A DNA stretch of 64,000 nt from an uncultured Clostridia bacterium (GCA_934500705.1 CAKSTI010000007.1:62001-126000); one strand, 5' to 3'. Positions 33,975 through 44,204 are shown, counted from the first letter of the stretch. Notes: a model not told the origin generated them from the sequence alone. Program-made: numbers and translations.

Positions 33975-36900
33975 CTATTTATCGAGTTCATACGGAGGTG
34001 CTATCTTCCACAGTCCGTTGTTTGCGGTACTCAGATAGAAGTAACCGGTGTCGGGGTGAACAAAGCAGGTACGCTTCATACCTCTGCCCACTGCCGGGCC
34101 GTCTTTAACTATGGTTTTGTCGTTGTCCACAGAGGATATAACCTGCCAGGTTTCGCCGCTGTCGCAACTTCTTAATGCAACATACATATTCTCATATTTG
34201 GAATAGTACGACGCTGCGGTGCCTATGCCCGTTGCGTAGAGCACTTCGGGGTGATTGGGGTCAACGGAAAATCCGCTGCACCAGAACTCCGCTCCGCTTG
34301 CAAACATATTTTCACGAAGACTTGTGGTTTTGCCGTCCTTTGTTACCTTGTAAATTCCGCCGTATTTGGGGTAATAGAGAATGTCATTGTCATAGTCGTA
34401 GTCGATTCCGTACTGTATGCCGCCCCACTCTCTGCCCTCGATGGTTTCGCCTGTTGTATAAACCGTCCAGGTTGCGCCGCCGTCATCGGACTTCATTATC
34501 TTGCTTGTATCTGTGCCTATGCCGAACACTGTCGGGCTTTTTTTGCTGTATGTGGAGGCGCACTGAACTTCGTCCATCTTTTCCCAGTTGTAACCGCCGT
34601 CCGATGAGCGCATATTGCCGGCAAAGATAACCTTGGGGTCGGCGGGCCACTGGAAGAAACGGCAGTTTCTGAACCCTGTGGTAATAGTGCCGTAGCTCTC
34701 CCACGTTTTTCCTCCGTCGTGCGTTCCTTTAAGTTCCAATGTGTTTGCCTCCCAGGAACGGGTGAGAGCAACAAACATTGTATTCTCATCTACAATACAG
34801 CCGCCGTAAACGTGCGAAAATCCCTGTCCGACTGCGAAATCTCTAAGCTTTTTAAACGTTTCTCCGCCGTCAAAGCTGACAACGCCGGAGAAGTCCTGTG
34901 CCGGAACGAGCCAGTAATCCGAATTAATTGTACTCGGCCGCCACCAGCAGTTGATACACGTACCTACACCGCCGTTAAAGTCCCAATAAAGGGTCTTTCC
35001 GCCGTCCGTGCTGGACTCTACCCAGTCGGCATTTGTCCAGAGTTTGTCGGGGTCGGTGGGGTGCCAGGCGATGTACTTTGACCTCGGCTCCTGCTCATAT
35101 ATGTTAGATTCCTCAACATAGGTTGATGTCTGCCAGGTTGAGCCGCCGTCGTGAGTATACACTATGTCGTAGTTATCGGTTGTGAGTGCACTTCTTCTGC
35201 CAAGAGCCATTCTGTCCGGGTCTGCCGGGCTTACCTTAAAATCTCTTACGCCCGCCGTTCCGAGGAGCGGTGCACTGCCCTGCTTGTCAAAGCTGACACC
35301 GTTGTTTTTGGAAACATAGACACCGCCCTCCGAAATACCGTAAACGTATTTGGGTTGGGTCTTTATGGTATCGGCATAGATAATGCCGCTCTGTGCAAGG
35401 GTAAAGGTTTCGCCTTTATTTGTACTTCTGTAAAGAGAACCGTCCTTTACGGCGTAAACAGTGCCGTCATCGTAACTTACATTAATTGAGGCTTTTGCCA
35501 TATCCTTATTTACCATTTTCCAGGTATGGCCGCCATCGTCACTGCGGTAGAGTCCGACGCCTTCGTTGTAGCCCTGCTCCTGTTCGTACTGGCTTGCGGC
35601 TATAAAGTTATCCGCAACAGTTGCGGTTTCCGTGGAGTAGTACGCCACTGCCGAACCGCCGATTTTTTCGTCATACGAGGTGGGGTCCCAGGCTAAGACC
35701 TGACGGTCACGGTGCATCTCACGGTCGGAATATATCATCACCTGTTCAAAGTGTTCTGCATAGTCATCGGAGAGGTAAAGACCCCACAGGGTGTTTTTAT
35801 ATCTTCTGACGGTAGTATCATCCGCACCGTTTCTTGTAACTGCAAGAACCCTTGCGGAGTTGTTGGGGTCAATGGCGCTCCAGTTGGAACCTTCGTCGCC
35901 CAAGCCTCTGCCGCAGTCCTCCCAGGTTTTGCCGCCGTCGATACTCCTCTGCGTATTGCCTACGTCGGCGTGAGTGATGAGGAAATCTCCGGTGGAGTCT
36001 ATGGAGAGGTGAACCTGTATCTGTCCGCCCTCGCCGCCGATGTTGCCTGCCTCTTTCATCTCTTTGGTAACAAAGGGAACAGGCTCCCAAACGCTGCCCT
36101 TGGAGTTGTATTGGTCAAAAATGCCGTTTAGCAATGTAACTTCGCCGTTGCCTTCTCCTGAGCCATCGGCAAGTGATGCGCCGCTTGAGGCAATCATTAT
36201 GTCACGGTATGCCCAATATGTGGGTGCAACGTCGTCATAGAGCTGACCTTCGGGGACGGAGTCCGACTCACTGTTTCCCGTGATGCGGTTCAAGATTACA
36301 ACCGCCTCGGCTCTTGTTATTGCGTTATTCGGGCGGAAGGTGCCGTCCGAGTAGCCGTTTACTGCGCCGTTGCCTGCGGCGGCAACTACCGGGCGGTAGT
36401 AAAACTCGTCTTTGGCAACGTCCGCAAAGTATGCACTTTTCATTATGTCAAAAATCCCCAGGCGGAAAATCATAGAAACAAACTCGCCTCTTGTTACCGC
36501 ATCATCGGGGCGGAATGTGCTGTCCTGCGACACTATGCCGTTTGCAAGCAGTTTGCTTACGTCCTCTGCGTACCAGCTGTCGGCGCTTACGTCCGCAAAG
36601 GGAAGTGTGTCCGCCTTTTTGGACGAGGTGATTATTCTCGAAAGCATTGCCGCCGACTCCGCTCTGGAAATATTCGCCTCCGGGCGGAAAGAACGTGCGT
36701 TTGCATAACCCTTTAAGAACTTGGCGTCCTTGGAGAGCGCAACCGTGCCGTTTTCCTCCTCCGGGTTGTAGCTCGGATAGTACTCCGTATCGTCAGGCTC
36801 GGAGAATGCCGCCGCCTCGTCATACGCAGAGAAAAAGCCGATGTAGTCTATGCAGATGTTACCCGTAGTCGTCCACAGGTCATCTGTGGCATACGCCGGG

Positions 36901-37328
36901 GTGAGGGTTATGCTGTCGGCATATGCGCCGTCGGTTTCCGCTATTGCCTCGTACCATCTGCCGTATTTTTTACCGTTAAAGTTATCGATTGTGATTTGTG
37001 TGCCGCCAATGCTCATCAGCATTTTGGCGTCGCTGCAAAATGTGTCCATAAAGAGATAGCGCACTTTAACGTATCTTTTGTCCGCCATTTTTGCGCCGTC
37101 CGTGCCGACGGTGACAGAGAGGGTCTTGGAAAAATTGGGTCTTACCACAAGCGCACCGCAGCCGTCATCGTAATCTACCGCAGAGCTGATGCCTGTGGAC
37201 GCCGTTATGCCCTGCGTTTCTTCCTCGGTGTTAAAGCCTATTACATATTCCTCCGACGCAAAGGCGGTAAATGTTAAGAGGTTAAGCGCCATAAGAAAGG
37301 CAAGAATTGCCGATGTTAACTTTTTCAT
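33975..37328 (-). CDS. SLH-anchored Asp-box beta-propeller protein (GH74/sialidase-like)
   Basis: A 1117-residue surface protein with signal peptide (about 1-25, FAS/EE). One shared module (about 25-170, ending NICIDYIGFFSA) is followed by three SLH repeats (about 200-385: RSFRPEANISRAE, STFRPDDAVTRGE, GTFRPNNAITRAE), which attach proteins to the S-layer or pyruvylated wall polymer. A propeller with about eleven Asp boxes (SIDGGKTW, SDDGGHTW, THDGGKTW and others) fills the rest. It is clearly paralogous to the next gene's propeller (shared GGEGxQ start, ADVGN, closing paragraph VGRGMKRTCFVHP against VGRHNIKSMFVSP). ATG at 37328 follows GGGGAG. Likely a cell-surface glycan hydrolase; activity unproven. 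Confidence 0.8.
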   Translation of the reverse strand: MKKLTSAILAFLMALNLLTFTAFASEEYVIGFNTEEETQGITASTGISSAVDYDDGCGALVVRPNFSKTLSVTVGTDGAKMADKRYVKVRYLFMDTFCSDAKMLMSIGGTQITIDNFNGKKYGRWYEAIAETDGAYADSITLTPAYATDDLWTTTGNICIDYIGFFSAYDEAAAFSEPDDTEYYPSYNPEEENGTVALSKDAKFLKGYANARSFRPEANISRAESAAMLSRIITSSKKADTLPFADVSADSWYAEDVSKLLANGIVSQDSTFRPDDAVTRGEFVSMIFRLGIFDIMKSAYFADVAKDEFYYRPVVAAAGNGAVNGYSDGTFRPNNAITRAEAVVILNRITGNSESDSVPEGQLYDDVAPTYWAYRDIMIASSGASLADGSGEGNGEVTLLNGIFDQYNSKGSVWEPVPFVTKEMKEAGNIGGEGGQIQVHLSIDSTGDFLITHADVGNTQRSIDGGKTWEDCGRGLGDEGSNWSAIDPNNSARVLAVTRNGADDTTVRRYKNTLWGLYLSDDYAEHFEQVMIYSDREMHRDRQVLAWDPTSYDEKIGGSAVAYYSTETATVADNFIAASQYEQEQGYNEGVGLYRSDDGGHTWKMVNKDMAKASINVSYDDGTVYAVKDGSLYRSTNKGETFTLAQSGIIYADTIKTQPKYVYGISEGGVYVSKNNGVSFDKQGSAPLLGTAGVRDFKVSPADPDRMALGRRSALTTDNYDIVYTHDGGSTWQTSTYVEESNIYEQEPRSKYIAWHPTDPDKLWTNADWVESSTDGGKTLYWDFNGGVGTCINCWWRPSTINSDYWLVPAQDFSGVVSFDGGETFKKLRDFAVGQGFSHVYGGCIVDENTMFVALTRSWEANTLELKGTHDGGKTWESYGTITTGFRNCRFFQWPADPKVIFAGNMRSSDGGYNWEKMDEVQCASTYSKKSPTVFGIGTDTSKIMKSDDGGATWTVYTTGETIEGREWGGIQYGIDYDYDNDILYYPKYGGIYKVTKDGKTTSLRENMFASGAEFWCSGFSVDPNHPEVLYATGIGTAASYYSKYENMYVALRSCDSGETWQVISSVDNDKTIVKDGPAVGRGMKRTCFVHPDTGYFYLSTANNGLWKIAPPYELDK

Positions 37329-37344
37329 ATTATTCTCCCCTTCC

Positions 37345-40125
37345 CTACTCAACGTCGCCTACGTCATCAATGAGGAACAGACACTCTGCAAATCCCCACT
37401 TGGTAACGCCGATAATTCTTGAACAGTGATTTCCGTAGGTTACGTAGTCCTTGATGTCGTCAATGCTCGTTGAGCCTTGGTAGTTACCGCTTGATGTAAC
37501 CTTAATCCTGGGCCCGGTCTTGTCTATATGGATAATGGTGTCGCCGTAGATGCTCAAATCCTCCAAATCGTACTGGAGAATGGACGCATCGCCCGTATAA
37601 GTGTGCAGGTTTTCCGTCGTAACCTTAGCGGTTTTGCCTTTAATCTCGTATACGTCGTGCAAAATCATTCTCGGATAGGTGTATATGTCACCGTGCTGAC
37701 GTCTCATATCCGCACGTGAACTTGCCTTAAACGCTTTGTCCGGATCGGACTCGCTGGCATCGTACACAATGTAGATGTTGGTTATTTCATTCTTGTTGTT
37801 GAGGTCGTACCAGATGATGTCACCCTCGCCGAGCTCATAGGTATTTTTATCGTCCGGGTCGCTGGGTTTAACGTTTTTCCAGAACTTATCCTCTGTGGCA
37901 TATATTGTGCCGGATGTATAGTTATTCCCCGTAACTTCCAGTTTCTTTACGTCACCCCTGTCGCCAGCAACGGTGGTCATCTTGGTGATAACACGCACGT
38001 TCTGCTGCTGTATTGACGAGCTTTGGGCACCGGACTCGTCTATGGTGAGCACAACATCGGCGCTGAAGGACGAGTCGTCAAACTGATAAGACTCTACCTT
38101 GTAGTAACTGTCTGATTTGTAATAATCCTTCGGTCTGGTATAGTATGCAAAGTAGCCCTCGTCCGCCTCTTTGGGATTGGACGGCACGGTGAAAGCTGTG
38201 CAGTTTGTACTGAGTGTAACCTTTATCTGTCTGCCAAATGTTGCAACAGATGAATCTTTAAAAAGCTGTGTATCAGCATCTGTACCGAGGTAGGACGAGA
38301 ATGTTATTCTGAAACTGCCGTCCGTTTCTTCGGAGCCTGAATGTCTTTCAAGCAAGGGGGTGGAATTGGAGTTTAAAGGCTCGTTATTGTACGGCGTGTC
38401 AATCTCGGTGATGTTGCCGTCGGCATCGAGGGAGTAGCGCACAAGCTGTGACATTACCTCGCCGGTGCCTTTGGAGAGCATCTCCATAGCACGCTCACGG
38501 GAAACCCTCTCGTTGTCTATGACAATCTTATCTCCTGCGGCGCTGAAATTCTCAATTTTGCCGTTCGTTGTAAAAATCTTAAATCCGAGTGTGGGATTGA
38601 GCATTGACTGGGTAAAGATTTTGGCATCTATCAAATATCCCGTTTCAAGCGATGATGAGGTATACTCCATATATGCAATCTTGCCGTCCGCCGTGGGATA
38701 GGCAACTACTCTTTTGCCGATATACACGTTGTTGTCGTATGATGTGCCGCCTTCCGTGTAGCGGTATTTGTCGGTATGTGCGGCAAAGTAGTCAACGTCT
38801 ATCTTGTAGGTTTCCTCGCCTATGGTTATCTCCTTTTTGTTTACGTCAAAGGACACTACCTCGCCTTTAACATTTTTGGAGTATGCGTCAATTTTAAGGG
38901 TCTTGCCGTCGGCACTGCGGTAAACGGTGAGAACATCGCCGGCCTTGATTGAGGAGATGTCGGCGGATTTGCCGTCCCTGGTAATATCCATTATGGTGTC
39001 GTCATCCCAGGTTACGGTACCGTCGCCGAATTTGTCGGCAAGCATCTTATTGCTAAGGTCGGGTTTTGCGGTTACTACTATCTTGTAGGAATATACAAAC
39101 GCAATGTCGTATGTGCCGTCGCCGTTGCCGTCCACAAGAGTTACATATCCGTTTGACGGAACGAGGGTGGAGGCGTTGTAATTATTTGTAACCTGACCGT
39201 TATACACAACGGTTCTCTTGGCGCTGAGGGTCGCCTTTTTCTTGGTGTTTTTAACATAATAGGTATAGGTGTTGCCCGTGTAGCCGTCTATGTCGTCGGC
39301 ACTAAGCGTCAATGCCTCTTTGCCGTCGATGCTGTCGGTAAAGATATGGATTACGGTGTGTCTGTGGTCGGCGTCTTTTACTATGAACTCTGCGGTGCAG
39401 CCGATGTATGCGCCGAGGTCAATGTCCGTATTGAACTTTTCTCCTCCGAGCTTTACAAAGCCCTCTCCCATTCCGGCGGAGCCGTCGAGAGATGTCTGCG
39501 CATTTGCGGTAACCTTTGCGGAGAGTATACGGCAGTCAAAGACGTCCTCAATGTAGGAAACGCCCGTTTTCTTAATATCTATATTGCCTTTGTTTATGAC
39601 AGTATAAGTTTTTTCCGTGCGCAAAATCTCTGCGAGGTATTCGGCAAGCTCGCCGTAGGTGACGGGCGAGTTTAAGGAAATGCCTTTGAGCACGCCGAGC
39701 TTTCTTGCCGCCATATCGTAATCGCCGAAGTACTTGGCAATATCGGTATATCCCAGGCTCACAACCGCCGCCTTTACGACGTCGTGGCCCGTGATTTCCT
39801 TTTCCGCTCTGAAATTGCCTGTAATGCCGTCGTTTATGAGTCCCACCTTAACGGCAGAGGCGGCATATAGCGCCGCATCGCCGTCTATGTCCTTATACGA
39901 CGGTACGGACGAGGTTTCGGGAGCGTTTGCAAACTTTACCGCAATCTTGGCAAATGCGCCTCTGGTGACGTTTGCCGAGGAGTCGGCAAGAGCGTTATCG
40001 TCAAAAACGCCGAGAGAGGCAAGAGCCAGCATATCGTCCGTTGCCGCCGCAGTGTCCGCAAACACTGCAACCGACGTGGGAAGAACGAGGCAAAGTATTA
40101 AAAATACGGTCAATAATTTTTTCAT
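37345..40125 (-). CDS. SLH-domain surface protein with a large unrecognised region
   Basis: A 926-residue exported protein: signal peptide (1-23, ending VFA), then two to three divergent SLH-like repeats (about 25-185, for example SANVTRGAFAKIAV, GNFRAEKEITGHDVV), then about 740 residues rich in Asp, Thr and Lys and in predicted beta strands. Recurrent elements such as GDGTYDIAFVYSYKIV, ISSIKAGDVLTVYRS and GEGDIIWYDLN look like repeated small beta-barrels. No catalytic motif was recognised. Such proteins occur beside S-layer-anchored glycan machineries in Clostridia. The start overlaps the upstream stop by four bases and the end lies just ahead of the next gene. ATG at 40125 follows AGGAGG. 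Confidence 0.78.
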   Translation of the reverse strand: MKKLLTVFLILCLVLPTSVAVFADTAAATDDMLALASLGVFDDNALADSSANVTRGAFAKIAVKFANAPETSSVPSYKDIDGDAALYAASAVKVGLINDGITGNFRAEKEITGHDVVKAAVVSLGYTDIAKYFGDYDMAARKLGVLKGISLNSPVTYGELAEYLAEILRTEKTYTVINKGNIDIKKTGVSYIEDVFDCRILSAKVTANAQTSLDGSAGMGEGFVKLGGEKFNTDIDLGAYIGCTAEFIVKDADHRHTVIHIFTDSIDGKEALTLSADDIDGYTGNTYTYYVKNTKKKATLSAKRTVVYNGQVTNNYNASTLVPSNGYVTLVDGNGDGTYDIAFVYSYKIVVTAKPDLSNKMLADKFGDGTVTWDDDTIMDITRDGKSADISSIKAGDVLTVYRSADGKTLKIDAYSKNVKGEVVSFDVNKKEITIGEETYKIDVDYFAAHTDKYRYTEGGTSYDNNVYIGKRVVAYPTADGKIAYMEYTSSSLETGYLIDAKIFTQSMLNPTLGFKIFTTNGKIENFSAAGDKIVIDNERVSRERAMEMLSKGTGEVMSQLVRYSLDADGNITEIDTPYNNEPLNSNSTPLLERHSGSEETDGSFRITFSSYLGTDADTQLFKDSSVATFGRQIKVTLSTNCTAFTVPSNPKEADEGYFAYYTRPKDYYKSDSYYKVESYQFDDSSFSADVVLTIDESGAQSSSIQQQNVRVITKMTTVAGDRGDVKKLEVTGNNYTSGTIYATEDKFWKNVKPSDPDDKNTYELGEGDIIWYDLNNKNEITNIYIVYDASESDPDKAFKASSRADMRRQHGDIYTYPRMILHDVYEIKGKTAKVTTENLHTYTGDASILQYDLEDLSIYGDTIIHIDKTGPRIKVTSSGNYQGSTSIDDIKDYVTYGNHCSRIIGVTKWGFAECLFLIDDVGDVE

Positions 40126-42398
40126 TGGTTACCTCCTGCTTGTGCTATCTTTTCGACAAAGGACATAAGCCGGTCTATAACAACCGCCGTTTCGGCACGG
40201 GTTGCATTATTCCTGGGCATAAATCTGCCGTTGTCGCCGTTTAAAATTCCGAGCGAACACAAGGTGTCCACAGCGTCTTTGGCGTAATCGGCAATATCGG
40301 CACTGTCGGCAAAGTCGGATTTTCCGTCGCCGTCAAGCGAACCGAGCTTTGCAAGGAGCGCTCTCTTTGCAATAACCGCCATATCCTCACGGGTTATGTC
40401 GCTGCCTATGCCAAAGGTCTTTTGGTCAATGCCGTTAATGATGTTTGCGCCGACTGCCTTTTTTATAAAATCGGCGTACCATTCGGTGCTCTTTACATCG
40501 TCAAACGTTATGTCGGCACTGCCGTCTATGGCGAGGGCGGACACTGTCATCTTTACAAATTCCTCTCGCTTTACGTTATCGAGCGGAGCAAACTCGGTGG
40601 GGGTTTTGCCGTTTACGATGCCTTTTTCGGCAAGGGAATTGATGCTGTCCTGTGCCCAGGGGGCAAGGTTTAAGTCGGCAAAGCCCTCTGCCTTTTCCGG
40701 TTCTTTTTCCGGCTGAGGGGGAAGGATAGTGCCGTCCTCTGCGGAAGTACCCGGAACGGAAACGCTGATTTTTCCGCCTCCTCCGCCGCCACCGCCGGTT
40801 TTCTTGGTGCTGACGTTGGAAACTTCGTCGTCATCGTCTTTGGTTTTGCCAATCTGCTTTACCGCCTTTTCAAGTTCTGCGGCAATTTGCGCTGTGTCTG
40901 CGACATCGAGTGACACTATTGCCATATATGCCGACTGCAAATCGTCGGTCTGTGAAATGAGGTCATTGTACGACTTTTCGCTAAATCCGAAGTACTCCAA
41001 ATCGCCTTCGATCAGCTGTTTGATGTTGCCGTAGCTTACGCTTGACGAGTAAATTGCAAGGTAGAGCTTTTCTTTAAACTCCTTATAATTAACGCTTGCC
41101 TTCGCCGCCTCGGCAACCGTGTTTCTCTCGTCGTCGGTGAAGTTTTCAAAGAATATCTTATATGCGGCGCTGTCCTGCAAGCCTGCGGCGTCTGCCGTCT
41201 GCCTGATTTGTTCAAAACCGTCTTTGGACACGAGAGATGCAAAAATCGCCTCACGGTCTATCATATCCGCCCAGTTATCTGCGGTGTACCCGCCTGCATT
41301 TGAAACTGCGGCGTTAAGAAACGCATCTTTTGCGCCGTCGTCTAAGAGCGCATACTTGGTGCACTTGTTTTCCCAAATCCAATTCCAGTTATCCGCAACT
41401 TCCGATATATTGTCCGCTGTTGCGCCGTTTAAGTCGACAAGCATTTTTTCTGTATTTTCGCTGTCTATCTGCCGGCAATCCACGCTGACAGTCCAGGTAT
41501 GCGGCGTGCCGTCAAAGGCGGAAACGGTGTAGATGACGTTAAATCCGTCAACCGATGCAACTGTGGCTGACGAGAGTTTGTCGGCAAGCTTTAACTCAAT
41601 ATTTGCATCGGAAAATTCATCTGCCGAAACATAGAGTTTTGGAAGTACAATTTGTGCGGTGTTGGCAACGGGGTCTACCGTTGCGGCAAACACGTCCTCA
41701 CTGCCTTCCTTTTTAAACTCCGCACCGGAAACCGAGAGGTCGAACCTATCGGCGTCCTCTTTGCTTTGAAAGAGCGCAATGTACTTTAAGAGTACACCGC
41801 AGTTTACCGCCGTGCCGTCCGCCGTCTGCGCCGGGCAGAATGTGATGCTTGACGCACCGTCCGGGGCACTCTCTAACGGGAGAACGGTGGAGATAACCTT
41901 TGTTCCCCTGGCGTTGGTGGTGTAGCTTGATGATTTGTATTCGCTGCCCGAAGCATCGGTGAGACTTGCGCCGTTTGATGCTATGGTTGCAACGGTATTC
42001 TCTGCGCCGTCTGCAAGCCGTATGAACGACTTCATCTCGGCACTGCCGGAATTGCGGCAGGTTGAATACGAGTAGGCAACCTTGGCGTACGTATATCCTG
42101 ACAGACCGCCGTCAACATTAAATGTAACGTACGGCTTATCCGCTCCCTGAGCCGAGGCGTCAAACACGGCAAATACGCCGAAGCCGCCGAGCGCCTTGCT
42201 GCGCACGGAAAGCGACGCACCGTCGGAAAAGGCGGCGTTATCTATGTATGTACGGCAGGTTTCCTCGTTGGTAAAGTCGAGCCACAGAGCCGTTTGAGGC
42301 TGCTGTGTTTCGGCATCATCAGCCAAAGCGGGGACAGCGCTTGAAAATGCAAGCAGTGCCGCCGACAGAATTGCCGTAAGTTTTTTTAATTTCAGCAT
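40122..42398 (-). CDS. SLH-domain surface protein with one shared module
   Basis: A 758-residue exported protein. A signal peptide (about 1-26, VPALA) precedes one shared module (about 35-215, ending VLLKYIALFQSKEDADRF) and an Ig-like segment. A helical central region (about 330-510) follows, then a glycine-rich linker with eight consecutive glycines near 545. Three C-terminal SLH repeats (about 575-745: LDNVKREEF, IGSDITREDM, PRNNATRAET) anchor it to the cell wall. It directly follows the sugar-permease genes, suggesting a surface receptor or scaffold delivering glycan to the importer. ATG at 42398 follows AAAGGAG. Confidence 0.82.
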   Translation of the reverse strand: MLKLKKLTAILSAALLAFSSAVPALADDAETQQPQTALWLDFTNEETCRTYIDNAAFSDGASLSVRSKALGGFGVFAVFDASAQGADKPYVTFNVDGGLSGYTYAKVAYSYSTCRNSGSAEMKSFIRLADGAENTVATIASNGASLTDASGSEYKSSSYTTNARGTKVISTVLPLESAPDGASSITFCPAQTADGTAVNCGVLLKYIALFQSKEDADRFDLSVSGAEFKKEGSEDVFAATVDPVANTAQIVLPKLYVSADEFSDANIELKLADKLSSATVASVDGFNVIYTVSAFDGTPHTWTVSVDCRQIDSENTEKMLVDLNGATADNISEVADNWNWIWENKCTKYALLDDGAKDAFLNAAVSNAGGYTADNWADMIDREAIFASLVSKDGFEQIRQTADAAGLQDSAAYKIFFENFTDDERNTVAEAAKASVNYKEFKEKLYLAIYSSSVSYGNIKQLIEGDLEYFGFSEKSYNDLISQTDDLQSAYMAIVSLDVADTAQIAAELEKAVKQIGKTKDDDDEVSNVSTKKTGGGGGGGGKISVSVPGTSAEDGTILPPQPEKEPEKAEGFADLNLAPWAQDSINSLAEKGIVNGKTPTEFAPLDNVKREEFVKMTVSALAIDGSADITFDDVKSTEWYADFIKKAVGANIINGIDQKTFGIGSDITREDMAVIAKRALLAKLGSLDGDGKSDFADSADIADYAKDAVDTLCSLGILNGDNGRFMPRNNATRAETAVVIDRLMSFVEKIAQAGGNQ

Positions 42399-42416
42399 TG
42401 TTTTCTCTCCTTTTTA

Positions 42417-43271
42417 TTAACCTTTAACAGCCCCTGCAACCATACCTTCGGTTATGTATTTGTTGCCGAAGAAGTAAACCACAAGCACCGGCATAAGAGC
42501 AATAACCGTTGCGGCGAACATCAGGTTCCACGACGATGCCGCCTCGCCGGAATTTTTAAGAGCCATAATTCCGACAATGAGGGTTTGCTGTTCGGGTCTG
42601 GACATTGTGAAAAGCGCCGGCATAAGGTAGCTGTTCCACGAGCCGTTAAACGAAAGCATTGCAAGAGTTGCCAAAACGGGCTTTAAGTTTGGGAAAATTA
42701 TCTTAAAAAATATCTGTGTAAAGTTACAGCCGTCTATCTTTGCCGCCTCGTCAAGCTCGGTCGGCAGTGCGTTTATAAATCCTCTGACGATATACATACT
42801 CACAACCGGTATACCGAAACACTGCATAACGAGCAATCCCCAGAGCGATGTGCTCAGATTGAACTTTGAGAGTATGGAAAACGTGGGATAAATGGTAATC
42901 GAGCCGAGCGAGATAAACATAAGCGATGAGAACACCGCAAATATTAGCTTTTTGCCTCTGAAAACCCCACGTGCAAAAACGTAACCGCACAAAGCCGAGA
43001 GAAACAGGTCGAGTATAACCGAGATTACGGAGTACCAGGTACTGTTAAATACCATATGACCCACACGGAAGTTCTCCGAGTTCCACGCTTCTATGTAGTT
43101 ATCGAATGTGGGCGACGCCGAAAAGAGTTTTTCCGGCGTCGTCATAATTTCCGAGTTGGTTTTAAATGACGAAGTTATAAGGCTGAGTATGGGGAACACA
43201 ACCACTACAAGGAGCGCAGTCAGCACTGTGTAGATTAATATTTTTGTAAATAGTGACTTTTTTGTGTGCAT
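42417..43271 (-). CDS. Carbohydrate ABC transporter permease, MalG type
   Basis: A 284-residue integral membrane protein with six predicted helices and the permease EAA loop DEAAKIDGCNFTQIFFKIIFPNLKP near residue 190, which docks the ATPase. It belongs to the CUT1 oligosaccharide importers and pairs with the next gene's MalF-type permease. ATG at 43271 is preceded by AAGGAGG. No ATPase gene is present in the cluster, so a shared MsiK/UgpC-type ATPase elsewhere probably powers it. Confidence 0.95.
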   Translation of the reverse strand: MHTKKSLFTKILIYTVLTALLVVVVFPILSLITSSFKTNSEIMTTPEKLFSASPTFDNYIEAWNSENFRVGHMVFNSTWYSVISVILDLFLSALCGYVFARGVFRGKKLIFAVFSSLMFISLGSITIYPTFSILSKFNLSTSLWGLLVMQCFGIPVVSMYIVRGFINALPTELDEAAKIDGCNFTQIFFKIIFPNLKPVLATLAMLSFNGSWNSYLMPALFTMSRPEQQTLIVGIMALKNSGEAASSWNLMFAATVIALMPVLVVYFFGNKYITEGMVAGAVKG

Positions 43272-43283
43272 AAACTTACCTCC

Positions 43284-44204
43284 TTAATAAACTTTTTGCA
43301 TCTTAGCGCTGAGCTTGGTGTATACTATGGCAACACAGCCGTAGATAACCGAGCTTACAATGGAGAGCGCACAGCCGTAGCCTACGTTTACCCTGCCGCT
43401 TGCAAAGCCGGGGACAAACGTTGAAATGAGGTACGACGCCGCAGTATGAGTCATACCGCCGGGAGCGCCGTTGGTCATAATTACAACGTATTCGCCCGTC
43501 TGAATGGTACCGTTTATGGCAAGCAGAAGTATGGTCTGGAAAACCGGGGCAATCATAGGAATGGTGATGCTCATAAACTGTCTGAACCTGCTTGCGCCGT
43601 CTATGGTTGCCGCCTCGTAGAGGTCATCGGGCACGTTGGTGAGAGCCGCAGTAAAGTAGATGACGTTGGTTCCGAAGTTTGCCCACATAGAGCCGAGTAT
43701 GAGAACCGCCATAGCGCCTTTTTTGCTCGAAAACCAGTCTATCGGCTGTTTTATAAATCCGAATTTTTGTAAGTTGTAGTTAATAAATCCGAAGTAGTCA
43801 AACATATTTGCAAAAATCACGGCAACAATGGTTGTTGATATTATGGTCGGCATAAAGTACATACTGCGGTAAAAACCGGAGCCTTTGAGCTTTTGCTTTA
43901 ACATAACCGCCAGAACAAGCGCAACGCAAATCTCTATGGGTACTTTAATGAGTGTAAATTCAAGTGTGACCTTCCAGGCACGCCAATAGGTCATATCGGC
44001 AAACGCCGTCACAAAGTTTTTAAGTCCCACAAATCTTTCTTTTCCGGGAATAAGCTCATCGAAGTACAGCGATTTTAACGCCGCCCAGAAAATGGGGTAA
44101 ATTTTAAATACAAAAAAGCCTATAAGCGGAAGTGCAAGCAAAGCATAACACTGTAATTCCGTCGATTGCGCCTCATTCATATGCCTTGTTTTTGTTTTCG
44201 TCAT
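43284..44204 (-). CDS. Carbohydrate ABC transporter permease, MalF type
   Basis: A 306-residue integral membrane permease with six helices; the EAA loop YEAATIDGASRFRQFMSITIPMIAP lies near residue 200. It forms the channel heterodimer with the MalG-type permease 12 bases downstream and receives substrate from the lipoprotein encoded just upstream. ATG at 44204 follows AAAAGGAG. Confidence 0.95.
   Translation of the reverse strand: MTKTKTRHMNEAQSTELQCYALLALPLIGFFVFKIYPIFWAALKSLYFDELIPGKERFVGLKNFVTAFADMTYWRAWKVTLEFTLIKVPIEICVALVLAVMLKQKLKGSGFYRSMYFMPTIISTTIVAVIFANMFDYFGFINYNLQKFGFIKQPIDWFSSKKGAMAVLILGSMWANFGTNVIYFTAALTNVPDDLYEAATIDGASRFRQFMSITIPMIAPVFQTILLLAINGTIQTGEYVVIMTNGAPGGMTHTAASYLISTFVPGFASGRVNVGYGCALSIVSSVIYGCVAIVYTKLSAKMQKVY

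Noticed and set aside
29767..37328. Assigning the propellers as sialidases
   Set aside because: Asp boxes occur in many propeller families; the sialidase arginine triad and FRIP motif were not found, so only a general propeller call with GH74-like resemblance is made.
40796..40815. Tandem GGC-type repeat encoding polyglycine
   Set aside because: It is a normal low-complexity linker within the SLH protein, not a separate repeat element.
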